A stretch of 64,000 nucleotides of DNA from Aquimarina algiphila (GCF_007489275.1 NZ_VLNR01000029.1:1585-65584); one strand, 5' to 3'. Numbered from the stretch's first letter, positions 8,917 through 18,020 are shown. Made by a program: numbers and translations. Notes: generated from the sequence alone by a model not told the origin.

Positions 8917-9053
8917 CTTTATCCTAATAGGGGAGACAAATTTAGATAGAACTCATATACAAATCATCTATTGAGTCAGTATTGTTGAGTAAATCTCAAC
9001 AAAACGTAGTAATGATAGAATTTATGAGAAATGATAAACAATAAAAAGAACAG

Positions 9054-9989
9054 ATGAAAGGACCATTATTTTATTCTAAAATACTTTTGTTTGGAGAGTA
9101 TGGTATTATTAAGGATTCCAAAGGTCTTTCTATACCATATAATTTCTTTAAAGGAGCACTAAAAGTATCCGATACACCAGATCAGGAAGCTATCGAATCC
9201 AATGCTCATCTTAAAAATTTTGCTACCTATCTTGAAGGAGTTCAAGATCAAGGGGTAGTAAAGTTTGATTTTGAAAAACTATATACAGATATTAATTCTG
9301 GGATGTATTTTGATAGCAGTATTCCGCAAGGATACGGTGTGGGAAGTAGTGGAGCATTAGTGGCTGCGATTTATGATAAGTATGCAGAAGATAAAATAAC
9401 AGTTTTAGAGAATCTTACTCGTGATAAATTATTAAAGCTTAAGGCTGTTTTTGGACTTATGGAGTCTTTCTTTCATGGTAAAAGCTCTGGTTTAGATCCG
9501 CTTAATAGTTATTTAAGTTTACCAATCCTTATTCATTCTAAGGATGATATAGAACCAGCAGGAATTCCTTCGCAAAGTACTGTAGATAAAAAGGGAGCGG
9601 TTTTCTTGTTAGATAGTGGTATTGTAGGAGAAACAGCTCCTATGGTAAGCATCTTTATGGAGAGTATGAAACAAGAAGGTTTTCGCAATATGCTAAAAAC
9701 TCAGTTTGTTAAGTATACAGATGCTTGTGTAGACGATTTCCTTAAAGGAGATGTTAAGTCTTTATTCTCGAATATAAAAGAACTTTCACATGTGGTTTTG
9801 CATAATTTTAAACCAATGATTCCTAAGCAATTCCATAAGTTATGGCAGCATGGGATAGAAACTAATGATTATTACCTCAAATTATGCGGTTCAGGAGGAG
9901 GAGGTTATATTTTAGGCTTTACCCAGGATTTTGATAAAGCACAAGCTTCACTTAAGGATTATAAACTAGAGGTAGTTTACAATTTTTAA
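9054..9989 (+). CDS. GHMP kinase, probable mevalonate kinase
   Basis: It probably phosphorylates mevalonate at the expense of ATP. The signatures are KILLFGEYGII at residues 8-18, the ATP loop PQGYGVGSSGALVAAIY (about 90-106), SFFHGKSSGLDPLNSYL (about 138-154) and the C-terminal glycine-rich LCGSGGGGYILGF. Of the GHMP kinases, mevalonate kinase fits best by the GEYGII start and by position after mvaD. A phosphomevalonate kinase role cannot be excluded, since no other mevalonate-pathway kinase is in the window. It is separated from mvaD by 137 bases and followed after 12 bases by the prenyltransferase gene. Confidence 0.85.
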   Translation: MKGPLFYSKILLFGEYGIIKDSKGLSIPYNFFKGALKVSDTPDQEAIESNAHLKNFATYLEGVQDQGVVKFDFEKLYTDINSGMYFDSSIPQGYGVGSSGALVAAIYDKYAEDKITVLENLTRDKLLKLKAVFGLMESFFHGKSSGLDPLNSYLSLPILIHSKDDIEPAGIPSQSTVDKKGAVFLLDSGIVGETAPMVSIFMESMKQEGFRNMLKTQFVKYTDACVDDFLKGDVKSLFSNIKELSHVVLHNFKPMIPKQFHKLWQHGIETNDYYLKLCGSGGGGYILGFTQDFDKAQASLKDYKLEVVYNF

Positions 9990-10001
9990 TAAGCATTACC
10001 T

Positions 10002-10910
10002 ATGCTTACCAGAAAAAACAAACTCATTCTTCTTAAATTATTGAGTTTATTTTCTATTGTTAGAGGGTACAATATCCTTATCATTGTTCTTGCACAATAT
10101 CTTACTTCAATTTTTATTCTGGCTCCACATATTAGAATTCGGGATGTTATTCTGGATCCAAATCTATTTGTTATTGTTTTAGCTTCTGCAGGAGTAATTG
10201 CAGCTGGATATATTATTAATAATTTTTATGATAAAGAAAAAGATCTCATCAATAGACCACAAAAAACGATGTTAGACAGGTTGGTGAGTCAGCGTACAAG
10301 ACTCACAGGGTATTTTGTACTTAATTTTCTCTCTGTGGTTTGTGCTAGCTATGTTTCGTTTCGAGCTGTAATCTTTTTTTCGTTGTATATTTTTGGAATC
10401 TGGTTTTACTCTCATAAGCTCAAGAAATTTCCTATCATAGGTAATATTATAGCATCTTTATTGGCGATAACTCCATTTTTTGCAGTATTTATCTATTATA
10501 AAAACTTTGATGAAGTTATTTTTGTTCATGCCACGTTTTTATTTCTAATGTTAATCATGAGAGAAATGATCAAAGATCTGGGGAATTTAAGAGGAGATTT
10601 TGCGAATAATTATAAAACAATACCCATTGTATATGGAGAATTAATCTCTAAAAGGATATTAAGTGTTTTAATTTTGGCTTCCTGGCTTCCTATTTATTTA
10701 CTACTCACTCGATATGAAGTTGGATACATGTATCTTTATTTTTATGCATGTATAATACTCCTTTTTGCTTTTCTTTTAGGACTGTGGAGATCAAAAGGGA
10801 GAACACATTATGTTTGGCTACATAATATCTTAAAGCTAATTATTGTCTCGGGAACATTCAGCATTATATTAATTGATGTGAATATAATTTTAGATAAGAT
10901 TTTATGGTAA
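10002..10910 (+). CDS. UbiA-family prenyltransferase (geranylgeranylglycerol-phosphate geranylgeranyltransferase-like)
   Basis: This is an integral membrane protein with about eight to nine hydrophobic helices. It has the two Asp-rich motifs of the UbiA superfamily: NNFYDKEKDLINRP (about residues 68-81) and KDLGNLRGDFANNYKT (about 189-204). It transfers a prenyl group from a polyprenyl diphosphate. Homologs next to mevalonate genes in flavobacteria are usually named after archaeal geranylgeranylglycerol-phosphate geranylgeranyltransferase. The true acceptor in this organism is unproven. The start is 12 bases after the GHMP kinase stop, so the two are surely co-transcribed. Confidence 0.88.
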   Translation: MLTRKNKLILLKLLSLFSIVRGYNILIIVLAQYLTSIFILAPHIRIRDVILDPNLFVIVLASAGVIAAGYIINNFYDKEKDLINRPQKTMLDRLVSQRTRLTGYFVLNFLSVVCASYVSFRAVIFFSLYIFGIWFYSHKLKKFPIIGNIIASLLAITPFFAVFIYYKNFDEVIFVHATFLFLMLIMREMIKDLGNLRGDFANNYKTIPIVYGELISKRILSVLILASWLPIYLLLTRYEVGYMYLYFYACIILLFAFLLGLWRSKGRTHYVWLHNILKLIIVSGTFSIILIDVNIILDKILW

Positions 10911-10944
10911 AAAAAAAGCAGCTGCAATAAATACAACTGCTTTG
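10911..10944. terminator. bidirectional terminator between convergent genes
   Basis: An A-run and AAGCAGCTG pair with CAACTGCTT across a short loop. On the minus strand the stem is followed by eight T residues. It lies directly after the prenyltransferase stop and before the end of the leftward small gene. Confidence 0.7.
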
Positions 10945-10965
10945 CATGATCATAAGAGGTTAAAT

Positions 10966-11310
10966 TTATGCTCGGGGCTTTAAGATTTTTAAAGAAATTC
11001 TAAATATTTTACTACCGATATTTGCAATTTCTGAATCTATTTTTTTGTAATTCAATCTTGATTTTACGTAGTTTTTTACCGTACTTTCTTTTGTATCTAC
11101 AGATAATACTACGATCTCACCTTCACCATTTAAAGTGAATTCGATTTTAGCGTTAAGTGTATCATTTTCTACAAGAATCTCTGGACTTTCTAAAAGGACA
11201 GCGATTTGATTTCTTAACTGTTGCTCAGAGTTGATAGGATTATCATTAGAAGCAAAAATTTGCGTCGACCCTAATACGAATACTGCGAATAAAATTGTTA
11301 ACTTTTTCAT
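10966..11310 (-). CDS. small secreted protein of unknown function
   Basis: The 114-residue product has a signal peptide (MKKLTILFAVFVLGSTQIFA, cleavage probably before SNDN). The mature part of about 94 residues contains IEFTLNGEGEIVVLSVDT, resembling the beta strands of TonB-C-like or periplasmic adaptor domains. There are no cysteines and no metal motif. It is monocistronic and convergent with the mevalonate operon. A TACATTTG box matching TAnnTTTG lies on the minus strand at 11374-11367, 57 bases upstream, but without a clear -33 partner. No function can be given. Confidence 0.75.
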   Translation of the reverse strand: MKKLTILFAVFVLGSTQIFASNDNPINSEQQLRNQIAVLLESPEILVENDTLNAKIEFTLNGEGEIVVLSVDTKESTVKNYVKSRLNYKKIDSEIANIGSKIFRISLKILKPRA

Positions 11311-11886
11311 TTTTGTTGTTTTTTAGATTTGAGTATTTAAATATGTTTTTTTCTAATTTTATATGACAAATGTAGTATCGAATATTCATGTGTTTGAGCA
11401 TTTTACTTTACCATAACGTATTCCAATCATTACGATTAGGTAAAAAAGAGTATGTTTTAACGTAAATTAAACTTTGAGGAATAAATAGTTTTTATATGTT
11501 TACTTTTTAGGAATGGATATGAAACTTAAGATTGGATATGACATCCTTAATATTTACAGTAGAATACTATCAATATCTTGTTTTTTGGAGGTGTTCTAAT
11601 GTTAGGTTAATGTTAAGTTGAGGTTTTGCAGTAATGCTAATGAATTGAATTAATGCGTTGTAAATCAGTTTTTTACATATTAATAATTTGTTAACCTTAG
11701 ACGAGATTTCCTGAGAAATTTGAAATAAATAACTTAGAAATATATAGGAATGCTATATAATTCTTGGAAATAATAAATTTTAACTAATGAAACCGACACG
11801 ATTAAAATAATCTTTAAGAATTACAAAAATGATTATTTTTAATCGTCAAAGATTCCATCTGACCTCTAAAACAATAAAATAAACTG
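11311..11886. other. 576-base intergenic region
   Basis: This divergent region between the small secreted protein and the nitrilase has no convincing open frame, tRNA or strong hairpin. It holds the minus-strand TACATTTG box noted for the leftward gene. I see no good promoter for the nitrilase, although AT-rich blocks approach its start codon. Confidence 0.5.
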
Positions 11887-12843
11887 ATGAAAGACCAATT
11901 ATTAACGGTTGCACTTGCTCAAATCTCCCCTGTCTGGTTAGATAAGGGAGCTACAATTAAAAAGATTGAAAACTCAATAGTAGAAGCTGCTTCTAAAAAA
12001 GCAGAACTAGTCATTTTTGGTGAATCTTTGCTACCGGGATATCCATTTTGGGTATCACTAACGGATGGAGCGCAATTTAATAGTACAGTTCAAAAAGAAA
12101 TTCATGCACATTATGCTCAGAATTCTATTGTGATAGAAAATGGAGATTTAGACTCTATTTGTGATCTTGCAGAGGAGCATAATATTGCTATTTATTTAGG
12201 AATTATAGAACGACCTTTGGATAGAGGAGGCCATAGTTTGTATGCTTCTTTGGTATATATTGACCAAAAGGGGGAAATTAAATCGGTACATCGCAAATTA
12301 CAACCGACTTATGAAGAGCGTTTGACCTGGTCTCCGGGCGATGGTAACGGACTTTTGGTACATCCATTAAAGGAATTTACTGTGGGAGGATTAAATTGTT
12401 GGGAAAATTGGATGCCCTTACCTAGAGTAGCATTATATGGTCAAGGAGAAAATCTGCATATTGCCGTATGGCCAGGTAGTGATTATAATACAAAAGATAT
12501 TACCCGTTTTATAGCAAGAGAATCACGTTCATATGTGATTTCTGTTTCTAGTCTGATGCGAAAAGAAGATTTCCCATCAACAACACCACATTTGGATGAA
12601 ATATTAAAGAAAGCTCCCGAAATTTTGGGTAATGGAGGTTCGTGTATAGCTGGGCCAGATGGAGAGTGGGTGTTAGAACCCGTTATCAATAAGGAAGGTC
12701 TTTTGATTGAAACCTTGGATTTTAACAGAGTATTACAGGAGCGTCAGAATTTTGATCCAGTAGGTCATTATTCTAGACCCGATGTTACTCAATTACACGT
12801 GAATAGAGAACGACAAAGTACAGTTCGTTTCAACAAGGAATAA
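11887..12843 (+). CDS. nitrilase-family carbon-nitrogen hydrolase
   Basis: It cleaves a carbon-nitrogen bond, most likely of a nitrile. The catalytic triad is complete: Glu46 in VIFGES, Lys137 in HRKLQPT and Cys171 in GLNCWENW. The CWEN context after the catalytic Cys is typical of true nitrilases rather than amidases. The GYPFWVSL and HRKLQPTYEERLTWSPGDG segments also match that branch. The length of 318 residues is normal and there is no signal peptide. It stands alone between a long intergenic region and the pseudouridine synthase. The substrate cannot be predicted. Confidence 0.92.
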   Translation: MKDQLLTVALAQISPVWLDKGATIKKIENSIVEAASKKAELVIFGESLLPGYPFWVSLTDGAQFNSTVQKEIHAHYAQNSIVIENGDLDSICDLAEEHNIAIYLGIIERPLDRGGHSLYASLVYIDQKGEIKSVHRKLQPTYEERLTWSPGDGNGLLVHPLKEFTVGGLNCWENWMPLPRVALYGQGENLHIAVWPGSDYNTKDITRFIARESRSYVISVSSLMRKEDFPSTTPHLDEILKKAPEILGNGGSCIAGPDGEWVLEPVINKEGLLIETLDFNRVLQERQNFDPVGHYSRPDVTQLHVNRERQSTVRFNKE

Positions 12844-12876
12844 TTGTTAAACCTATGCTTTAAAGAATTATCTTTG
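12844..12876 (+). promoter_or_regulatory. candidate promoter of the pseudouridine synthase gene
   Basis: TTG at 12844-12846 is followed after 22 bases by TATCTTTG at 12869-12876, fitting the flavobacterial TTG-N17-23-TAnnTTTG pattern. The -7 box ends 16 bases before the start codon. The -33 element begins right after the nitrilase stop codon. Confidence 0.5.
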
Positions 12877-12892
12877 CACAAAATTTTAAGAT

Positions 12893-13768
12893 ATGAGTGG
12901 CGAAGGTAATTCTCGAGGAAGGAAGAGTAGTGGAAAAAGAGATGGGAAAGCAAGAAAAGATGCAAGTGAACGATCTACATCTAATTTTAAGAATAAATCA
13001 TTCTCAAAAGGTAAGGCATTTGTAAAGAAAGATAATACAGGGCCTAAAAAGATTAATGATTCTGATGAAATAAGACTGAATAGATTTGTAGCGAATTCTG
13101 GTGTTTGTTCTAGAAGAGAAGCTGATTTATACATTCAGACAGGAAGTGTATGGGTTAATGGAAAACCTATTACCGAAATGGGATATAAAGTAAAGCTTAC
13201 CGATGAGGTTAAGTTTGATGGACGTTTAATTACTCCGCACAAGAAAGAATATGTACTACTTAATAAACCCAAAGGTTTTGTAACCAGTACTAATCCAGAA
13301 AAAACCAGAACGGTTATGGATTTGGTATCTAATGCGTCTAAGTCTGTATTAAAACCAGTGGGTAGATTAGAAAGAAATACAACAGGGTTGCTTTTGTTTA
13401 CCAATGATGTGGATTTAGAAAAGAAATTAACGCATCATAAAAGCGGTACACGTAAAATATTTCATGTAGAATTAGAACGTAATCTTAAATTTGAAGATCT
13501 TCAAAAAATAGAGAAGGGAATTAAATTAGAAGAAGGTTTCATTAATGTAGATGAAATCTCATACATAGAAGGGGCTCCTAAAAATGAAATAGGAATTCAA
13601 TTACAATCTTCAAAGAACGGAATCATTCATAAACTTTTTGAACACCTTAATTATAGTGTAGTAAAATTGGATAGAGTGATTTTTGCGGGATTAACCAAAA
13701 AAGATTTACCTCGAGGTCATTGGAGAATACTTACTGAACAAGAAGTAATTAATTTGAAGATGTCATAA
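12893..13768 (+). CDS. RsuA/RluB-family pseudouridine synthase
   Basis: Family members isomerise specific uridines of rRNA. There is a basic low-complexity N-terminal tail (residues 1-55, rich in Lys, Ser, Gly), an S4 RNA-binding domain (IRLNRFVANSGVCSRREADL, about 60-79) and the synthase domain with VLLNKPKGFVTS and PVGRLERNTTGLLLFTND. The usual catalytic Asp of the GRLD motif is Glu160 here, read directly as codon GAA. The RsuA-type NDG and THPS features are also altered (NDVD, THHKS). The fold is certain; activity is less so. The 3' end overlaps the convergent glycosyltransferase gene by 20 bases. Confidence 0.88.
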   Translation: MSGEGNSRGRKSSGKRDGKARKDASERSTSNFKNKSFSKGKAFVKKDNTGPKKINDSDEIRLNRFVANSGVCSRREADLYIQTGSVWVNGKPITEMGYKVKLTDEVKFDGRLITPHKKEYVLLNKPKGFVTSTNPEKTRTVMDLVSNASKSVLKPVGRLERNTTGLLLFTNDVDLEKKLTHHKSGTRKIFHVELERNLKFEDLQKIEKGIKLEEGFINVDEISYIEGAPKNEIGIQLQSSKNGIIHKLFEHLNYSVVKLDRVIFAGLTKKDLPRGHWRILTEQEVINLKMS

Positions 13769-15146
13769 CGTCTAACTTAGGAGATTTAAATCTTTGATAG
13801 ATTTCCCAAATTAAAACAGAAAATACTAAAAAGTATTCTAGCCCGACCATCCATAGATTTTCTTTAAAATCAGGATGGATATAAGCAGTATAGCTAAAAA
13901 TAATTGCAAAAGACCAAACTATAGCAAATCGATAGTTAGTAAATACGCAAAGTGATAGTGGAACAGCAATATACCAGGGGTGTACTGTGGTGGATAAAAA
14001 ATAATAAGAACAAATACCTAGTAGCATTGCTGTGATAAGCTGTGGGGTATTTCTATTGGTTCTAATGAATGTAATTGCCAAAAGAACAATAACGGCTACC
14101 AGTGGTAAGATCTTACCAGCAGTCTCTATGACATTCCATCCTACGATTTGATATCCTATCCAGCGAATGATAAAATAAATACTGGCATTAAATTCGAAAT
14201 TCTGAAACCATAAACTAATTGTTTTACTAAAATTGGCCAGGAATTCTCCAGATAAGAACGGTGCAAAAGTTAGAAAGACTACGGTAATAACAATACTGTA
14301 AAACCCTATCAATTTTGGTAATCCTGATATCAGGCTGAGCTTGTTGAAGCTTTTCTGTTCTCCTAAAACAAATTTCTGAAAAAATACAGGCAAGAAAAGT
14401 AGTGGAATTAGTTTTACCGAAACAGATAATGCCAGGATTATTGCAGCCCAATACCAATACCCTTTGTGCAAAAGGTATAAAGACCAGATAATAAAAAAGA
14501 CCATTACCGCTTCAAAATGAAGATTTCCTGTAAGTTCGATAATGATAAAAGGATTAAGAATATACCAAAAAATCCTTTTTTCAGGGAGATGTAAAGATTG
14601 TAGTAGTTTTTTTCCGAAAAAGAATGTACCTATATCTGCTAGAATAATAAGTAGTCTCAATATAATTGCAGAGCCCCAAATACTTTTGCTGGCAAATAAA
14701 GCTGCAATAAAATAACAAAACTGACTTACGGGAGGATAGTTTGTATAATGACTGCCATTAAGTTCTCCCATCCCATTATATAATTCCTGTGCTTGAGCAA
14801 TAGGAGCATTACCTTGCGCTACCAAGACTTCGGGTAAAGATAAGTATGGATTAAATCCTTCTAAAAGCATTCTTCCATCCCAAATGAACCGATAAAAATC
14901 CTGTGATAAATTGGGGATAGCTAGTATAAATACAACTCTAAATAACAGTCCTGCGGTAGCTAGTAATTTCCAATTGTTTGGGTTGAGCTGAATAAGTTTA
15001 TATGAAATGATGAATACTCCTACCCAAAGGCTAATCATTTTGGTAAAATCGGTTCGAATAAGTTGATAAGCAAAACTCCAATAAAAGAGAATGCCAATAA
15101 GAATAAGAAGTAAGGAAAATCTATGATATTTCCATTGTTGCAGCAT
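13749..15146 (-). CDS. multi-pass membrane glycosyltransferase (GT-C type, mannosyltransferase-like)
   Basis: The 465-residue protein has about twelve hydrophobic helices. The segment QDFYRFIWDGRMLLEGFNPY (about residues 81-100) places acidic residues in the first extracytoplasmic loop, as in GT-C enzymes that use polyprenyl-phosphate sugars. A conserved TVHPWYIAVPLSL lies in the second half. Flavobacterial relatives are annotated as mannosyltransferases or DUF2029/GT87 proteins. It is the last gene of a four-gene leftward operon and shares one base with the preceding GT2 gene. A donor made by the DPM1-like GT2 upstream would fit well. Confidence 0.8.
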   Translation of the reverse strand: MLQQWKYHRFSLLLILIGILFYWSFAYQLIRTDFTKMISLWVGVFIISYKLIQLNPNNWKLLATAGLLFRVVFILAIPNLSQDFYRFIWDGRMLLEGFNPYLSLPEVLVAQGNAPIAQAQELYNGMGELNGSHYTNYPPVSQFCYFIAALFASKSIWGSAIILRLLIILADIGTFFFGKKLLQSLHLPEKRIFWYILNPFIIIELTGNLHFEAVMVFFIIWSLYLLHKGYWYWAAIILALSVSVKLIPLLFLPVFFQKFVLGEQKSFNKLSLISGLPKLIGFYSIVITVVFLTFAPFLSGEFLANFSKTISLWFQNFEFNASIYFIIRWIGYQIVGWNVIETAGKILPLVAVIVLLAITFIRTNRNTPQLITAMLLGICSYYFLSTTVHPWYIAVPLSLCVFTNYRFAIVWSFAIIFSYTAYIHPDFKENLWMVGLEYFLVFSVLIWEIYQRFKSPKLDVMTSSN

Positions 15147-16618
15147 TACAACTTAGAGGTTACAGATTTAAAAAATACAAACCCAAAGCCAAGGAATAAC
15201 ATAATATGAAATAGAAACAATCCAAAATCCTGAAGTTCGAAAGCACTATATAAGGCAAATCCAAAATATCCCATTAATAAGGCTTCTATGATAGTATTTC
15301 CTGAAATGTTTTTACTTACATATTTATTTCCTTTCCATGAATCCTTCAAAGTATTGATATTGAATTTTGGAGTACGAACAAATTCACTTTTCTTCCCAAA
15401 ATGTCCTTCTAAAACAGCCATAGAGTTATGTACTGAGAATCCCATAGCGATCGAGAAAAAAGTGAAGAACATTTTTATGTATTCCATAAAATTCCAGAAC
15501 CCTTTACCATGTATTTTTTTAAATGTATGCCAATAACAAAAGAAAAATATAACTGTACTTAAGGCAAAAAATGCAATTACATTAAAATACCAGCTAAATA
15601 ATGGATTATTGTTTTTGATGTACATAACAGGTACACTAAGAATAGCAACTAGCAATACTAGTAAAAACATACTACTATTTAACAAGTGAAAGAAACTATG
15701 AAATTTTGTTTTAAGAGGTACGGTTTTATCTTTAAGCATTTTCCAGTATAATTTCTGAAAATTTTCTGCGGCACCTTTATTCCATCTAAATTGTTGTGAA
15801 CGAGCAGCACTTATTACAACGGGTAATTCTGCTGGTGTCTCTACCTCTTCAAGATATTTAAACTTCCATTTTTTTAACTGTGCTCTATAACTTAAATCCA
15901 GATCTTCTGTTAGTGTATCTCCTTGCCAGTTTCCGGCATCTTCGATACAAGTTTTTCGCCAAACTCCAGCAGTACCATTAAAATTAATGAAATGATTCTT
16001 ATAATTACGGCCAACCTGTTCCATTGTGAAATGAAAATCCAATGCAAAAGCCTGAATTTTGGTAAGCATAGAATAATCTCTATTAATATGTCCCCATCGA
16101 GTTTGCACAACACCAATGTTTTGATCTTTAAAATATGGGATGGTTTGTAATAACCATTTTTTTCCAGGAAGAAAATCAGCATCAAAAATGGCAATAAATT
16201 CTCCTTTGGCGATCTTAAGTCCTTCTTTTAAAGCCCCGGCTTTAAATCCGGTTCTGTCTTCACGGCATATATGCTTAATGTCTAAGCCAGTCTCTTGTAA
16301 TTTCTTAATTCTATTTGCGGTAGTAACTACAGACTCATCTGTTGAGTCATCTAAGACTTGTATCTCTAATTTATCTTTAGGATAGTCAAGTTCAGCAATA
16401 TTGTCCAATAGACGGTCCATAACATATAATTCATTGAATACAGGTAATTGAACAGTAACATTTGGAATCTCCTTATCCTTAGAGAAGTCAAAAGTAGGAG
16501 AGTTATCAGATTGCTTTCGGGATTTAAGATAATTAAAAAGCAAATTTAGCTGTGCCAGACTATACATAAATATGATTAGCAAAGCAATTGTGTAGGTTAT
16601 GATGATAGCAATATCCAT
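15146..16618 (-). CDS. GT2 glycosyltransferase, cellulose synthase-like, membrane
   Basis: A processive-type family 2 glycosyltransferase. It has one N-terminal helix, a GT-A domain with NVTVQLPVFNE, EIQVLDDSTDES, FIAIFDADF and TEDLDLSYRAQ, then the QQFRW form of the QxxRW motif, followed by about four C-terminal membrane helices. The 490-residue length fits the short cellulose synthase/glucomannan synthase-like enzymes of Bacteroidetes. It abuts both neighbours by one-base overlaps, so translation is coupled. The product is presumably an envelope polysaccharide or glycolipid. Confidence 0.9.
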   Translation of the reverse strand: MDIAIIITYTIALLIIFMYSLAQLNLLFNYLKSRKQSDNSPTFDFSKDKEIPNVTVQLPVFNELYVMDRLLDNIAELDYPKDKLEIQVLDDSTDESVVTTANRIKKLQETGLDIKHICREDRTGFKAGALKEGLKIAKGEFIAIFDADFLPGKKWLLQTIPYFKDQNIGVVQTRWGHINRDYSMLTKIQAFALDFHFTMEQVGRNYKNHFINFNGTAGVWRKTCIEDAGNWQGDTLTEDLDLSYRAQLKKWKFKYLEEVETPAELPVVISAARSQQFRWNKGAAENFQKLYWKMLKDKTVPLKTKFHSFFHLLNSSMFLLVLLVAILSVPVMYIKNNNPLFSWYFNVIAFFALSTVIFFFCYWHTFKKIHGKGFWNFMEYIKMFFTFFSIAMGFSVHNSMAVLEGHFGKKSEFVRTPKFNINTLKDSWKGNKYVSKNISGNTIIEALLMGYFGFALYSAFELQDFGLFLFHIMLFLGFGFVFFKSVTSKL

Positions 16619-17310
16619 TACGCAAAGCTATATTTAAAAATCCAACTTAAAATCTTAACGCCTGCAAATATAGCACCTTTTATGGTTCCAGAAACTTTTG
16701 AGACACCAATTCTCTTTTTGTAATGCACAGGCACTTCGGTATAGGTATAACGTTTTTTTAATACTTTTAGTTGCATCTCTACAGTCCATCCATAGGTTTT
16801 ATCTATCATTTCTAATGCTAGAAGCGTGTCATATTTTATAGCTCTAAATGGACCAAGATCTGTAAATTTTGCTCCAAAAAAAAGTTTCATTAACCCTGTA
16901 GCCAGCCAATTTCCAAATATTTGAGGAAATGTCATAGAACCAGATTCCCTAAGTTGTTTTACTCGAGATCCAATAACCATATCAATATCTTGCTCCAAAA
17001 TTGGAGCAATAATTTTAGTGAGTTCTGCTGGGTAATCACTATAATCACCGTCTAAAAAAACAATGATATCAGGTTTGCTTTCTTTTGATGCGATATATTC
17101 CATACCTTTTAAACAGGCATATCCATATCCTTTTTGTTCTTCTTTTACTACAGTAGCGCCAGCATTTTTTGCAACACTTTCTGTACGGTCTGTAGAATTA
17201 TTACTCACAACAATGACCTCGGATACTACATCGGGAATCTCTTTGATTACATGTCCGATAGAATCTTCTTCATTAAAAGCGGGTATGATAACGTTTATGA
17301 TGGGAGTCAT
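16618..17310 (-). CDS. GT2 glycosyltransferase, polyprenyl-phosphate sugar synthase-like
   Basis: This short cytoplasmic GT-A enzyme resembles DPM1/dolichyl-phosphate mannose synthases. It has NVIIPAFNEEDSIGHVI at the start, VVSNNSTDRTESVA, DIIVFLDGDYSDYP, and DLGPFRAIKYDTLLALEM near residues 151-168. At 230 residues it lacks the membrane domain seen in some relatives. It would make an undecaprenyl-phosphate-linked sugar, which the downstream multi-pass enzyme could use. It starts directly after the YwqK-like gene stop. Confidence 0.9.
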   Translation of the reverse strand: MTPIINVIIPAFNEEDSIGHVIKEIPDVVSEVIVVSNNSTDRTESVAKNAGATVVKEEQKGYGYACLKGMEYIASKESKPDIIVFLDGDYSDYPAELTKIIAPILEQDIDMVIGSRVKQLRESGSMTFPQIFGNWLATGLMKLFFGAKFTDLGPFRAIKYDTLLALEMIDKTYGWTVEMQLKVLKKRYTYTEVPVHYKKRIGVSKVSGTIKGAIFAGVKILSWIFKYSFA

Positions 17311-17865
17311 TTATAGAGAAGCGTTTGGATTGTCCCTTTTAAAACTAAAAATATCGGTCCATTCACCAGTCTTGTTGTTATCGATATAACGCTCAGCTTT
17401 AAAAAGTTTGTTGTTTTTATACAATAGACAGTATCCTTCTTTTTTATTATTCTTATATTGGTACTTTCTGGTTATTCCGGCTGCAATATCGTAAATAATC
17501 CACCATTTCTCAGCTTTATCATCTACAAAATGCCCTTCTTTAAGTAATTTGTTAGTTTCAGAATAAAAATACCAGTATCCGGTTTTTTTATCATTTTTAT
17601 AATGTCCTTCTCTTAGCCTTTTTCCAATTTTTGAGTAAAAATACCAGAATCCTTCTCTTTTGTTTTTCTTAAAATGTCCTTCATGAGAAACTTTTCCGTT
17701 AGGGTAATAGAAATACCAAAAATCGACTTTAATATCTCCAGATTTCCACCCTTCAGCTTTTATACTACCATTACTGTAATATTCGTAATGATATTCTTTC
17801 TTGTTCGTTGTTGCATTTCCTAAAAAGGAAACCAAAAATAAAAGAATGAAAAGCTTTTGAAACAT
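17311..17865 (-). CDS. secreted YwqK/MORN-repeat protein
   Basis: After a signal peptide (MFQKLFILLFLVSFLGNATT) the protein consists of about six repeats of 22-23 residues of the form GHYKNDKKTGYWYFYSETNK, the MORN-like unit of YwqK-family proteins. These are often labelled antitoxin by family name, but nothing here supports a toxin-antitoxin role. Secretion and its place as first gene of an envelope glycosyltransferase operon suggest a surface or periplasmic scaffold. Its stop codon directly adjoins the next start. Confidence 0.82.
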   Translation of the reverse strand: MFQKLFILLFLVSFLGNATTNKKEYHYEYYSNGSIKAEGWKSGDIKVDFWYFYYPNGKVSHEGHFKKNKREGFWYFYSKIGKRLREGHYKNDKKTGYWYFYSETNKLLKEGHFVDDKAEKWWIIYDIAAGITRKYQYKNNKKEGYCLLYKNNKLFKAERYIDNNKTGEWTDIFSFKRDNPNASL

Positions 17866-17940
17866 AATTATTGGCTTGTTAGATGCTTTAGACGAGAACC
17901 AATAGTAATACTAACATTTTTTAAAAACTATTTTTAGTAA

Positions 17941-17979
17941 AAATGCCATATCCAAAATTTTAGTTTAGATATGGCATTT
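17941..17979 (-). terminator. terminator of the NapH-like gene
   Basis: A 12-base stem AAATGCCATATC / GATATGGCATTT with a 15-base loop, followed on the minus strand by TTACTAAAAATAG. It lies 42 bases beyond the stop of the leftward ferredoxin gene. Confidence 0.7.
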
Positions 17980-18020
17980 ATCATGAGGTATGATATTCCA
18001 ATTTTTACCTAATCAAAGGT

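Noticed and set aside
15910..16194. Open frames antisense or out of frame inside the GT2 gene
   Set aside because: The GT2 motifs lie in the other frame along the whole stretch.
17311..17865. Toxin-antitoxin system suggested by the YwqK family name
   Set aside because: The protein has a signal peptide and no toxin gene is near; the neighbours are glycosyltransferases.
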